The notes beneath the pieces are model-generated. The model was given only the letters and a program-made list of their open reading frames with translations, had not been told where the DNA came from and ran no database searches. Shown in pieces: positions 33,352-45,737 of a stretch of DNA of 64,000 bases. Location of the stretch: the NCBI GenBank assembly GCA_027924645.1, contig BSBN01000047.1, positions 3,472,001-3,536,000 of the forward strand, given 5' to 3'. How positions within the stretch are numbered: the first letter of the stretch is position 1; each line of letters starts with the position of its first letter. The position numbers and the translations under genes are program-made. This DNA is from Cunninghamia lanceolata. Taxonomy: Eukaryota; Streptophyta; Pinopsida; Cupressales; Cupressaceae.

Positions 33352-35723
33352 TTTGAATCTATAAACTTTGAGGGTATTGAGTTTGACAAGTTCTCAAGAG
33401 CGCATCCAAGTCGTAAAGTTCATGAAACTTTGAAGTGAACACCTCACCCAAGTTAGGTGCAATTTCATACCTTAATTATCATCAAAGTGGGCCTTGCGAA
33501 AGAGGCTTGTGAGCATCATCATGATTAGGCGCAATTCCTTGTTTCTACAGTCACCTTTGGGCGCCTAGGGAATAGAGTGTTTGTAAAGATATGAATGAGC
33601 ACCTAACACTCAAGGGGCATTCATCAATCAATTTTAAGGAAGTATAAAGTCTCAAGACATATCGTTGAGCCTTCACAATGGTTTGGATCCATGAAAATTG
33701 AAGTAAATATCCATTCAAGACAAGGCGCACTTTCTTGTCTCTGCATACCAATTTTGGCGCCTTGAATGTAAAGAGCTTGAAACCATGAAATCTAACGTCT
33801 AAGTGATAGGAGGGTCTTTGGGTCGTTTGGATAAGTGATTGAAGGTGTTAGAATGCCAAGAAACTAGTTAAGTGTATCAAGGTGCACATTTTCACCTGTG
33901 CAACCTAATTCTAGCGCCTAGCCTTGAAAGGCATGATTCATTGGTGAAAGGTCTTTACTTGGTCGAAATAAACAACAAAAGTTTAAAATCATGAAATTGC
34001 AATAGGAATGTTAGGCGCACTTTCACTCCTCTGCAAACCAAAATGAGCACCTAGGTTAGAAAATGCATGAAATGATACTTATGTGTTATGTGATACGATA
34101 TTTGCCAATGGCTTAATTATTGCTTTCTCTGTGCTACAGGTGGATTGAAGGAGCTAAGAAGTCATTCAAGGAACGAAGCACCTGGAACCACCAATAAGCA
34201 AGGAGTGAAGTCAAGTGGTAGTCCCTAAGGAGGAGACATCATGTAGCTGCTCCAAGTGGTAACTTCAAGTCCAACATGCCGGCACTCTTCATCAATGGCA
34301 TCAAGAGAAGACATTCATCTAGTTCCTCAATCTTCAAGTCTCTGAGAGGAGTCTCCTACAAGAAGAATCAGAGTGTTAGACAAAATGAGGAACATGTATC
34401 ATACACATCCGACTTGTAAAAGAACAAAGCAAGATCAATAAGGATACAAATGTTCAAGTTCATCAAAGCAATCATGTTCGAAGACATCACACAGATGGTA
34501 CAATTTGGGAATCTGCCCAAAAGCAAATTGAATTAACTTTGAATCTATAAACTTTGAGGGTATTGAGTTTGACAAGTTCTCAAGAGTGCATACAAGTCCT
34601 AAAGTTCATGAAACTTTGAAGTGAACACCTCACCCAAGTTAGGCGCAATTTCATACCTTAATTATCATCAAAGTGCGCCTTGCAAAAGAGGCTTGTGAGC
34701 ATCATCATGATTAGGCGCAATTCCTTGTTTCTACAGTCGCCTTTGGGCGCCTAGGAAATAGAGTGTTTGTAAAGATAGGAATGAGCACCTAACACTCAAA
34801 GGGCATTCATCAATCAATTTTAAGGAAGTATGAAGTCTCAAGACATATCGTTGAGCCTTCACAATGGTTTGGATCCATGAAAATTGAAGTAAATATCCAT
34901 TCAAGACAAGGCGCACTTTCTTGTCTCTGCATACCACTTTTGGCGCCTTGAATGTAAAGAGCTTGAAACCATGAAATCTAACGTCTAAGTGATAGGAGGG
35001 TCTCTGGGAAGTTTGGATAAGTGATTGAAGGTGTTAGAATGCCAAGAAACTAGTTAAGTGTATCAAGGCGCACATTTTCACCTGTGCAACCTAATTCTAG
35101 CGCCTAGCCTTGAAAGGCATGATTCATTGGTGAAAGGTCTTTACTTGGTCGAAATAAACAACAAAAGTTTAAAATCATGAAATTGCAATAGGAATGTTAG
35201 GCGCACTTTCACTCCTCTGCAAACCAAAATGAGCGCCTAGGTTAGAAAGTGCATGAAATGATACTTATGTGTTATGGGATTCGATATTTACCAATGGCTT
35301 AATTATTGCTTTCTCTGTGTTACAGGAGGATTGAAGGAGCTAAGAAGTCATTCAAGGAACGAAGCACCTTGAACCACCAATAAGCAAGGAGTGAAGTCAA
35401 GAGGTAGTCCCTAAGGAGGAAACATCATGTAGCTGCTCCAAGTGGTCACTTCAAGTCCAACATGCCGCCACTCTTCATCAATGACATCAAGAGAAGACAT
35501 TCATCTAGTTCCTCAATCTTCAAGTCTCCGAGAGGAGTCTCCTACAAGAAGAATCAGAGTGTTAGACAAAATGAGCAACATGTATCATACACATCCAACT
35601 TGTAAAAGAACAAGGCAAGATCAATAAGGATACAAATGTTCAAGTTCATCGAAGCAATCATGTTCGAAGACATCACACAGATGGTACAATTTGGGAATAT
35701 GCCCAAAAGCAAATTGAATTAAC
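33352..35723. repeat. 1186-bp tandem duplication inside giant LTR copy 1
   Basis: 33352-34537 and 34538-35723 align with a constant offset of 1186 at both ends (GAATCTATAAACTTTGAGGG at 33355/34541; AAATTGAATTAAC at 34525/35711), with only scattered substitutions. The copy at 60299-63746 has a single unit, so this arose in or after copy 1. Confidence 0.92.
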
Positions 35724-35959
35724 TGTTAGAGTCCATAAGACTTGCTGAGGTGGCACCTACGTGGCAGATACACATCATCAAGCCAATCATATTTTGCCAC
35801 ATCATTTCACTGTAAGCTTATCTTTTTGAAAAACGTGCCTTCATTGCCTCTCTTATGTACTAAAAATAGCAATTTGTTGTAACTACTTGCTGAGATGGCA
35901 TGATCTGGGCCCTTGGCTACTTGAATTGATCCAGACCATTCATTGTAATTCTGGAACTC

Positions 35960-35968
35960 TATATAAAG
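35960..35968 (+). promoter_or_regulatory. TATA box of giant LTR copy 1
   Basis: TATATAAAG in CTCTATATAAAGGCCTTGTT, conserved in the sister copy at 62877. It probably sets the transcription start of the parent element. Confidence 0.6.
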
Positions 35969-36824
35969 GCCTTGTTGCCTCGTTTGTAAGAGTTAGTTCT
36001 CAATTAGTTAGTTCGCAGTAGAGTAGAGTAGGAAGAGACTCGAGAAATTCTCTGAGAGTACTTGAAGATTGTTGTAAATATTTCTCGGGATTAATGCAAA
36101 GACATTGGAGTTGGCTTGGTGCTAAGTGTTGTCTTGTGGAATAACATGGTTTCTTGTATTTTGATGAAATGGAGAGATGTTTCTAAGTAGATTAGAAGTA
36201 GAGTAGTAGCTCATTGATGTAATGCATGTATGTATTGGATATTTGATCAACTCCTGGCTCATACTTTTGACATTCATTGTTGGTGAGGTGTTGTGTAAAG
36301 CTAGTCTGAGCTTCATTATAATTTGCTTAAGTTTGATTGTGGATGCTTGTTTGAGCTGTGCCGTTGAATGGGTGCTTATATGAGCTTTCATGATTTGAAA
36401 ACCATTCGCTATCTTTAGGAGATTGCACCTACTCCATGTAGTTGTAGGCATTCTTGGCGAAATGGAGTTAGGTTGATTAAGGAGTTTGTCTATTCAAGCA
36501 TCATCATAGCTTCATTGACCTTAAATTAGTTTCTCTAAACCCTCATCTTTTCCTTTTCTTTATTATTGAGATATAGCACATACATCATCCACACTGAAAG
36601 GAGGAATAAGCTGGGCGAAGTAAGAAGTCTGCGTAAGTCCCTTTGTGATTACTAGCAAGATCACATTAAATCACTGAGTTCATCCACTGCAAAACCCGAA
36701 CAAGGAACCTTGACGTTATCTCATTGGATCACATAGCTTAGCCTTTGAGGGACTTTATCCAAAGAGAATAGGATATTTAGTGTTTTATTCTATTGTTGTT
36801 GTTGGCACAAAAACATCATCAACG

Positions 36825-37438
36825 GATCCATTTCACTTCTTCCAAATGCACTCCTCCATTTTTTGATTTGTCCTCATTTAAATATGGGTGGTCGATGCTA
36901 ATAAAAGGCCCGCCTCCATGAAGTGCTGCTGCAAATATGACGTAGGGATAAGGTGCTAATTTTGTAATAGCCTGCCACATAAACTGTTATTCTTAAAGGC
37001 TTCAGGAATTCACCAAAAATGGAGAGGAATTTATAATTTAAACCTCCATGATTATGACCTTAACTAGCCGCCACCATTCCGTGAAGAATATACCAAAATA
37101 ATTGCTAAACTGCTAGTGCCACGTACAAGTGCAATATTTAATTTTTGTAATTGTTGCTAACCAAGAGATAAGGAATTGAACATTTCCCCTATCATGTGGG
37201 ACCTAGGAGCAAATTGGTGTAAAATTATTTGAAAACTTTCCCACGAAAAGGTGCAAGCATTTTTTTTCAAATATTTTCATAGCCCCTTAATGAATCCCTC
37301 GAGCTGGGCAATGGGCTCTTTTAGCTCTTGTTTCTTTAGCTTATCCTTACGGATTCTAGTTGTTGTCGCCTCGACACTACCCATGAGCTCATCTATCTCT
37401 TGCTCAGTAGTAGCATGTCCTAGATCAAGTGTAGCAAT
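36825..37438. other. 3' flank of pseudogene copy B
   Basis: After the GATCC duplication there is no independent gene. Part of 37250-37438, read on the minus strand, continues the C-terminal coding-like sequence of copy B (HATTEQEIDELMGSVEATTT) beyond the last open piece. Confidence 0.45.
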
Positions 37439-40400
37439 CTAATATTCATCCATAGTGATCTCACCCTTGGCCTTGTCCATCGTAGGCACAACCAATTGAG
37501 CGGTCCTACGTGCTGTTGCGCCTCTTCTAATAGAAGATTCCACTCTTGCTTTTCTCCTAGGCTTTATTTCCCCCACTGAAAATAATGACTTGAAATCAAA
37601 TGAAATCAAATTAATGGGAGGATCATTTACCTCCGAGGCCAACCAGTTCAGGGCATTAAGCACAAGTCCTTGTTGACCAGATTGTTCAATACGAACATCT
37701 TTAATTGCCAATTTAGTCCCTTTATCTGATCCCTTTTCTTCTTGTGAAGTTTCTTGCTGAGGAACTTCTTGTTGGGGATTTTCTTACTGAGGGACCTCTT
37801 GCTGTTGGAGAGCCCGGTCTGGACTTTTCTCCTTTTCTTGGTGTGATGGAGCTGCACCTGTCTTTGGGTCTTGAGTGCCTTGTATAACTTCTACATTCAA
37901 GTCTTTTTCAACATCCGGCTGGTCCTCTTCCATATGTTGGGGCTCTTCGGTCCTTTGGTCCTTTGGACCTTCCACAGATATTTGCTCTTCATGCCCTTCT
38001 GTGCTTGGCTCTTCTACCTGAAGTTTTTTTTGTTGCACTTCCTCGATAGTAGCCTGTTTCTCTTCTGAAGAGATGATGATGTCCACTTGTTGTTGTGGCA
38101 TTTCTCGTGGCGGACTCATCTCTAGATGCGCCATCATCCCAGTATCTTTAGTTTCCTGGGTTCATCCTTTGGCACATCCTGAAGTTCGGACATTTTAGTG
38201 TCCGACTAAACCTCTACTTCCCGTCCCTCCTCAACCAATTGTATCATTACCTCTATAGTTTGTTGCGCCTGCAGAGAGAAGAGTGAGGGCACCTGATGGT
38301 TCACCACATCTGTGATGACCTCATCATCTATCAAGTCCAAGACTTGACTCAAGGGCAATTGTAGACTTTGTGCCCTAGCTTCTTGTTGTGCCTTTGCTTC
38401 CTCAGCCATCTCCTGTTTTACTTGAATGATTTGTTGGATCTTTTGGCCTTTAGGAAGCTCCACCACCTGATTTTCACTTTGAACTTGATGGGCAGCCACT
38501 TGTTGCGCTAAATGGGCTTGTATTGCAGTTTGTGGTGATGACAATTCTGCTTGAGGCTGACCCGATGCGAACATACATTCCATTGGTGTGGGTCCTGATG
38601 CCTGAACTTGAGTGTCAGTGGGTTTTGAGATGGCACCCCTCATGGGCCTGGTTGGCATTTTCCTCTTTTGTTTGGGGATTTCCACCCCTTGCAATATATC
38701 TGTGGCAATGTGCTCCTCTGGAGCTGTAATTGTGATCGGGATAGCAGGCACTGGCTCCTCCCTTGGAGGTGATGGCCTTGTGGCGATGCTCACGCCTTCT
38801 GCTGTTAGAGGCTCCCCAGACATCAATGCTCCTTCCTGAGCTAGCTTGGCTTCCATGACTCTCCTCTTAACAACGAGGAAGTCATCATAGTCTGCATCGG
38901 TCCTGTCCTTCCTCTTTCTCTTCTTGTCATATGTCAAGCCGACCCCTTTGTTCTTCAGGTTAGCTATTTGCTTATCCACCCATCTTTGGGTCGCCATCAA
39001 GAAATTATGAGAAATGACATTGATTGATGTCTATCCGGCTTGGTCCAATTCGGCAGGGGCAACGTCTCTTTGTAGACCTGTATGAGGTCATAGTCAGGAT
39101 CTAGAATGTGACCATCATTAGCTAGGACTTGTGGAGGCACCTGTGATATTCCCAGAGTTCTCATATGATTCAACGTTAGCTATTGGAATCCCCTCTTCCT
39201 CACATCCTCTTCATCGTTGCAATCCGCCCAATAATCTTCTAAATCGGCACATGAAGTTTCTTATCAAGGTAGTTCTCCATCCTATGATATGGATCGAAGA
39301 TCCTCTGGAGTGGAAAAGGCTGTAGGTTTAGCATCTGAAGCTCAACTTTTGATAATTTGGCGTCTTTGAATTCTGAACACCGTAACCAACCGATGTCCAG
39401 TGGGAACTTGATTGTTACTCGCCATGCTTCGCCACAAATGCCTCATAGGATGGGATCATCTGCCTGGTTATCCCCAGGAGTAAGATTTTATTTGTAGGAT
39501 ATGTAGGCAACATGTAGGGAGAGCCCTCAAAGCCCTCCATCCGGATGTAAGTGAAGGTTGGGAACTAGATAAACCAGGACACTGAGCTGTGATAACCCCT
39601 TGAGTGTCTCTTGACACCCTCTTGGCTCTATCTCCCTCCAGAAGCCTGACTAACCACATTAAGAAGCAATCATTGACTCTTATGTAATGGACAATTGATT
39701 GGCCCCTTTCCAATTGTGGGTAATATTGCCATACTAATTGTTCTCCGAGCTTGTTCCCCAGTTTTCTTGCTATATACAACCCATCAAATTGCGACTTGTA
39801 AGTGCACGAATATACAACATAAGAGGGCATGAAAAACCTCCTTTTCTTCTTCTTCCATCTGATCAATCTGCTATGCAGGGAATCATTGATCAATTGGGCC
39901 CAGTGGACGATGCCGCCCTCATCTTTGACCAACCTTATCACTCCATACATCCAGAGCTCAAAGGATCATGCGTTTTCACTCCCAATCATTCGATGGAGCA
40001 ATATGATCATATATTGGACCTCTTCACAAAAGTCGAACCTGTATATATTTTGAGGCATTTTGGAAATTGCCTTCGACTTGGTTGCCGCATCCATCCACGA
40101 GATGTGCATCACCTTGTTGCACCCTGCCACATTGGAATTGTACTGCGTCATTAATGCATTGATGTCAATTTCGAACACAACCGGCTTCTCGAGAGGTTGA
40201 ATGTTTTGGAGATGCCCTTGAGAAGTCTGCATATACCCGACCCTGGTGCTCTACCCTCTGGCTTACAGGATTGCACTTTTGGGCACATTCTATCACCAAT
40301 TCCAAGGCATCCATTGTCACGGGGAAGCCAGTTGCATTGAACATGCCGCTTTTCACTATATTTGTTAGTAGATCACCCACATCTGGTGCCTGGCATTTAG

Positions 40401-40575
40401 CTCTGAATGCATCCATGTCCACATTGCCCACATGTGTATTGGTAACTCGGGCAAACTTGCACTTGACTCCTCCAGGGGTTTTACCTGGTGCATCCTTGAA
40501 TTCCTCATCATGTTGTTTCAATCGTTTCATCATCGTATCCTGCATGATGCAAACACAGGCAGTTAGTTCTTGCAT
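37439..40575 (-). pseudogene. Unrecognised repeated protein family, copy B (broken)
   Basis: Minus-strand pieces 40575-40165, 40232-39966, 39950-39468, 39000-38206, 38137-37784, 37857-37648 and 37711-37439. N-terminal part: TNIVKSGMFNATGFPVTMDA, then EEVQYMIILLHRMIG. Central part: HWAQLINDSL, YYPQLERGQSIVHYIRVND, then (frame-shifted) WFIQFPTFTYIRMEGFEG and LPTYPTNKILLLGITRQM. These align in order with copy A (ADKILTSKLARAGGFPPVVP, EEFYYMITLLHRV, YFPQLQREIGMKDYRRVND, FYIQFDRFTYLRVGGYE). The C-terminal part is Gln/Glu/Pro-rich with a Lys/Arg cluster (TYDKKRKRKDRTD). The ATG at 40575 may follow a 5'-UTR intron (donor after GTTTGCACAG at 40781, acceptor CTGCAG at 40589). An in-frame stop follows GSENA. 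Function unknown. Confidence 0.6.
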
Positions 40576-43500
40576 TGGGGTTTAGGACCTGCAGACTCTT
40601 CTATGCCCTAATTCACATTTAAATCCAATAGGAATACCTATAGGGCAAAATCCTGTGAGATAATTAGAGTTTACCATGGTAAGATGAATCTATTAGTTTA
40701 CCCTAGGTAAACGAGATTAACCTTTTGTAAAAAAAAGTCACTGTAATCATCAACAAAGGGAAAATTTGTCGTATACGTACCTGTGCAAACGGGAAATCAC
40801 CTTTGTTATGTTGTGCTGAGGAGGTCCGTTTACCTTCAAGCGTTCTATTCACTTGGTGATGCAATGTCTAGCTTGATTCACCTTTTGCTCTCTGCAAATT
40901 CGCCTTAAAGATAATTCTTTGCAAATTTGCTTTTTTATCTCTTAAGAGTGCTTTGTGATTAACAAATCAGTCGGAAAATTGCTTTTATCCTTCGTGAAAT
41001 TCACTAAGTATGAAAACACATTGAATGTTCACTGTAGTTGGTAAGTAATTACTTCTGAGGAGCGGGGAAAAACGACAGCTGGATTTAGGTTTGCATTTTA
41101 AATTTAAACTCCAACGGCAAAAATCAATTCGTGGTATGGGAGTTTCATGCAATTAGAACTAGATGGACATCCGGATCTTAAATATCCTATTTGAAATGTC
41201 CGGTGGAAATGTCTAGTTGACTTTGACCGAAGTTAGGTAAGAAAGCATGGTGATAACTCAATTGGGTAACGTCATTATTGTCGTGGTCAAACTACGTTGA
41301 CCGGAGTATTGGATGAGTAGATCTTCATATTTAATTCAGGAAAGGTCAGGACATTCAGAAATGTCCAGTGCAAATTGTCCGGTGCAAAATGTCCGGTTGA
41401 AATGTCCACGGTCAATTAGGACGAGGGATGTCACTTATAAAGCTTGGATAGGATCTTTGGATAGGACTGGACATGACATTTGTTTGGTCCTGTTGGGTTG
41501 AAATATCCTGTTCGGTAAGAACATCCAATGCTTATGAGGATAATTTTGACGGTTTCAACATGATCTAGACATGGACTTCATGAACGTGATAAAGTCCAGT
41601 CAGGTTGGACAATTAATGAGTTATGTTTGAGTTTGATTTAGGGTCCGGGTGTTCTCGTGAAGGATTTGGACCCCGATATGGATACTTGACATGACCTGAA
41701 CATTTTGCAAGTGTCCATGTCCAGTTGACCGAAAATGTCTGGTTGACCAGAATGTCTAGTGAGCATAACTTGCTCATTTTAATGAATTTTCACAAGGTTC
41801 AAGAGGCAACCTTGGCTAAAATTTAATCCTCTATCCATTCATGACCTTTGTAGGGGGCTACTTTGTAACTTGAAATTTGGCTCCAATTGACATGACATTT
41901 TACCCATACCGCCCAAGCGAACAACAAAAGGACTGACAAAGAAAAGAAGGTTGGGTCCTCATTTTGCCAGGGCAAAATGGGGCATGTTGTGAGACTACAC
42001 AACAATTATAATAACTACTTTTCCTTTGCTTGTCGGCAATTTGTGATCACTTCACAAGTTCAATTCACAACAATTAAATTTTTCAAACTTGCTTTTTACA
42101 CAAGCCTTCATCGACACTTTAAGTGTAATTCACAACCTTCCATCGACACTTTAGTCTCCGTTCATAACTAGCAATAACTTGTGACTCGTGCTTTTGATGA
42201 ACCAATAACTTGTTAAAAATAATTACTTGTTGAAAATTATAACTTTTTCAAATCACAAGTTGTTGAAAATCATAACCACCGACCCACAACTTCCAACTTT
42301 TGACAACTTTCTACAACTTTATAACTTTGTAACCTTTTAACTAACTTCAAATTTCAAGTTAAAGCTTTTCACAACTTTAAATTCCAAGTTGTGACTTGTG
42401 AGTTATGAATTTTTAATTTCTCCTTATTATTGGCACTTTGACATCTTCTCATAACTCACAAAAACTTTATAACACTTGACAAACTGCAAAGGTGATGAAG
42501 GAGAAAAATGCCGTAACTTTTAATTGGGTCAATATTTCCTCTCAAAAACTTGCCAAATTATCCATAATAATGTCACAAACCTCACTGTTAAACGGTTTTT
42601 CTCCAACTCTTATGAAAACCCCAATTTAATTGTTTCCGCAAACTGCCCATTGAAAACTTGAACTTTTAATATCTCTTAAACTGGAAGGTGTTTCGATCTG
42701 AAAACTTGCCACATTAGGCGAAATAGTCTTAGGAATGTCCCTGTAAAAGGAGTTCTTTCCAGCCCTTACGTATTTTGAAATTTAATTGTTTTCGTGATTT
42801 GCCGCATTATAGAACTGCTTCCAGGACTTCAACTGAAACAGTCAGACAATTCTTTTTTGAAACTTTTGAGTGACTTGACATTTCAAGATAATTAGAGCAC
42901 TTGTGACTTGGGAGTGATTCAATGTAGGATTTTGACTCAAAAGTTTGAAAATTGGCAAGTTAAAAATGTGGATAACAGCTGTGCAGTTGGAAGTTTTACG
43001 TTGATGTATGGGGTATGTTTTCCTGCATTGAACAAAGGAGAAGGGGAACAGTTGAGAATGATGTCTCTCACACATCTGAATCTTTTGGGCTTCTTGTTCT
43101 GGCCTCTTCTCATCTAAAATTGTATAATACTCCATTAAGAGGGCATTCTAATACAATCCAAGAATTCCTGTGTGTGTGTGTGTGTGTGTATGTCGGTGTC
43201 TGTCTATCTGTCTCTCTTCTTCTCTCTCATTCTCATGCATAGATCAAGAGGTTTTTGGTTGAGTGTGTTCTAAGGGGTTGTGTGCAGTTGAGTGTGTATT
43301 TGCAGCAAGTTGTAGAGCAATTACATGTGTTGGAAGTTGTAAAAGTTTTGAAACTCTCTTTGAATGACTTGTAAAAGCGGGGAGCTTGTAGAATTGCTAC
43401 AAGATGATGGCAAGAGAATGCAACGCGGCTGCCCTTTTGGTCTTTCTTCCCACATTGGGTTCTCTAGAGTAATCTGTTGTATTATGCTCAATTCTTGTGA

Positions 43501-44407
43501 TGCCTTTTGCTTCACGCTTGTTACAATTCATGCTTACAGTAATCTCTTTCATTTACAGCAGTCAAAGAATTAATATCTAAGCACAAATTCAGTGTTTATA
43601 AAAGCAAATTTATGAAGAAGTCGTATAAATGACAAGCAACTAAGGTTTCATAAGGAATTAATGGAATTTGTTTTGGTAAAATAGTTCTTGCATTTTTATA
43701 CATATTATGGATCACTGGTCTGATTAGCAGATGGTTTGTACCAAAGAGGGACTTAAGCTGAAATGTTGTTCCATGATGGTAATGAGAATACTAATAGCAA
43801 TAGGTAAATAGTAGTAACTAGTAACTGTGTCCTAATTGTAATACAACTATAATAGCAATGGTAGTGGTGTGATGCCAATGATATAATAATACAACAATAA
43901 CTTTAATAGTAATTAATCATTGGAAATGTGATTTGATAATAATATTAACAATTTGCCTGCATTTATTGGTATTTTCTGGAAACATATTCACTGGAGGCAA
44001 TCCAAAAGTTGAACTCATCAATTCTTTGTTAAGCATTTAGTTTGAATTACCAATTTACATGATTGCTGCAAAAAGGCTAATTTTGATGTTCAACCGCTTC
44101 AATGCCAAATTTCACTTGGACATTTTTTTGATTTGGAGTAAGAAGCTGGGAGATGCATATGAACCCTTACAATTTTTTTTAATTTTAAGTATACTAACAT
44201 GAGTTCCCTCGCTAAAATTATTGAAGCCATGTTATTCTTCAATTAATCTATCCATCATATATTGGATGTTTCTATAGTTAAGGATACTGCATGGCTAATG
44301 TAAACAGGCCTGGTACTGAAACATTCCCTTTATTAGTTAGCTTTAGTGGGAATTATTAATTTTTTTGGGTAAACATATCAGTTATTAATGATTTCTTGGC
44401 ATTGTAG
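40576..44407. other. Rest of the 33.3-kb MIC60 intron: low-complexity and AT-rich sequence
   Basis: No gene is supported. About 41160-41760 holds many degenerate copies of a TGTCCGGTTGA-like word. About 42020-42720 is rich in CAACTTTTGACAACTTT-like words. A TG microsatellite with CT-rich tail lies at 43169-43225. The block ends at the acceptor CATTGTAG before 44408. The first 200 bases hold the possible 5'-UTR intron of pseudogene copy B. Confidence 0.55.
43169..43189. repeat. TG dinucleotide microsatellite
   Basis: An uninterrupted TG run of about 21 bases followed by TATGTCGGTGTC and a CT-rich tract. Confidence 0.95.
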
Positions 44408-44602
44408 GCTGAAGAGTCCCAAGATGAAAAACCAGAGAACACCTTGTCTGATACTTATCTTCTACAGAAGGAAAATGAACATACTTCTCAGGAATTGTTT
44501 ACCGAGGAAGATCGGGTTTCAAATTCTGTCTTCGAGCAAAAAGAGGTCATCTCATGGCAAGAACCTTTAACCCTGCTTTTAAAAGTATTGTTTGTTGATG
44601 AT
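44408..44602 (+). CDS. MIC60: MIC60 exon: acidic linker, start of the coiled-coil region
   Basis: 65 codons, phase 0. The peptide runs AEESQDEKPENTLSDTYLLQ to PLTLLLKVLFVDD. The acceptor is ATTGTAG and the donor GTGAGT. A weaker in-frame donor (GTATTG at 44585) would drop the last six residues; both choices keep the frame into the next exon. Composition (Glu, Gln, Ser, Lys) continues the linker of the exon at 10121. Confidence 0.75.
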
Positions 44603-44657
44603 GTGAGTGTGCCAGCTTTACTGGATATTTTCCCTAATAAATAAAATTTGGAATCTG

Positions 44658-44846
44658 CTTTTTTGTTTTTTGATTGGGAAGTCTGGGTGTATACCAGCCA
44701 GTTGGTGGGGACCACACAAGGGGGTCCTGTCCCCAACTGAAGCCCAGTTAGTGTGAAGCCTGCGAGTGCACCTGCCCAAGTGGGGATATGAACCTGGGTG
44801 GTGGCTGCATTAGTGCTACCCATATGCTATGTCAACATCCACAACT
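44658..44846 (-). mobile_element. tRNA-derived SINE with target duplication
   Basis: On the minus strand a Pol III box A (TAGCATATGGG, 44829-44819) is followed 35 bases on by a box B (GGTTCATATCC, 44794-44784). The element ends in an A-rich tail (CAAAAAACAAAAAAG, about 44672-44658). The 11-bp direct repeat TTTGGAATCTG flanks it at 44647-44657 and 44847-44857. All SINE hallmarks are thus present in about 190 bp. It lies 55 bp after a MIC60 exon, antisense. Confidence 0.82.
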
Positions 44847-45122
44847 TTTGGAATCTGTTGCTTGAATCAAATTTTTGAATTTGCCTAGGCTGATGTGAAT
44901 TTAGTAATTTAGCATTGCCTGTTTTTAACATTTCTTCTTAAACATGCCTTTTCCATTTCTTGATGCGAATTTAATTTGAGTATCTCATAGTAATGTGATT
45001 TGTTTGGGCATTACGATTGCTTGTTTTTAGCATTTCTTTGGACCATACTTATATTCCAATTCTTGATGAGAATTTAATTCTTGTATCTCATCTAGTAATG
45101 TGATTTGTTTTTAAACCTAAAG

Positions 45123-45263
45123 GATGCAAAAGAACAGAGGGTTGATAGCAAGGTGCTAGATAGTGTGTTGGTTCTCAATTTTCTTGAAGCAATTCATGCA
45201 GCTGAACAGAGACAAGCTGAATCAGATGCCCGCATCTATGATGAGTACAAACGAACACTGAAG
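45123..45263 (+). CDS. MIC60: MIC60 exon: coiled coil
   Basis: 47 codons, phase 0. Begins DAKEQRVDSKVLDS and ends DARIYDEYKRTLK. LVLNFLEAIHAAEQRQAE is strongly helical, and this region leads into the mitofilin coiled coil. Acceptor CCTAAAG, donor GTTTGA. Confidence 0.85.
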
Positions 45264-45446
45264 GTTTGATAAAAAATAGGTGGTTGAAATTTAATTGCTA
45301 TTTATTCCCTATGATTTTAACACAATTTATACTCATTCTATTTTTCATTGTTTGATTTACTGAATGGGCTTGCGTTTTGAAGTTCTCTTATGCTGAATCT
45401 ATTTTATGTTGTTGATTGCAAATGGCATCCATAAATTTTGTTTCAG

Positions 45447-45524
45447 GAAAAATTTGAAAAGGATCTGAAGGATGCTAGGGCAAGGGAACTTATGTATGCA
45501 GAGGAGGCAGATAGTCTAGAAAAG
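45447..45524 (+). CDS. MIC60: MIC60 exon: coiled coil
   Basis: 26 codons, phase 0: EKFEKDLKDARARELMYAEE and so on to SLEK. Highly charged heptad-like sequence that directly continues the preceding exon. Acceptor TTTCAG, donor GTTGAC (weak). Confidence 0.85.
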
Positions 45525-45737
45525 GTTGACAATCTTATCGGTTTAGGTCTATTGATTTTCATTTGTTACTTCTGTCCAGGCATGTTTGCAATTCAAAGTT
45601 TGTGATGTGATTATTTTCTGTACAATCTAGTTATTAAACATTTCATAATAATGCTATGATATTTTCCAATAATCTCAAAATTTCTTTCTAATTTTATTGT
45701 TTATTCATATCATATGATATGTTAAAATGTTGCACAT

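Larger units (their letters stand above)
32225..36824 (+). mobile_element. Giant solo LTR, 4.6 kb, copy 1
   Basis: It starts TGTTGTGAAG and ends CATCAACG (terminal CA mutated to CG; the sister copy ends CATCAACA). It is flanked by the 5-bp duplication GATCC (32220-32224 and 36825-36829). No gag, pol, PBS or second LTR is present, so it is a solo LTR left by recombination. A TATA box (TATATAAAGG, about 35960) with a leader after it marks U3/R/U5. The U3 holds about ten 45-bp dyad modules with AGGCGCA and GCGCCTA arms. It matches 60299-63746 throughout and is 1.15 kb longer because of an internal tandem duplication. LTRs this long are unusual. Confidence 0.8.

Noticed and set aside
32225..36824. 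CRISPR-like array in the GCGCC-rich repeats
   Set aside because: Units are diverged, spacing is irregular, no cas genes exist and the context is a plant LTR.
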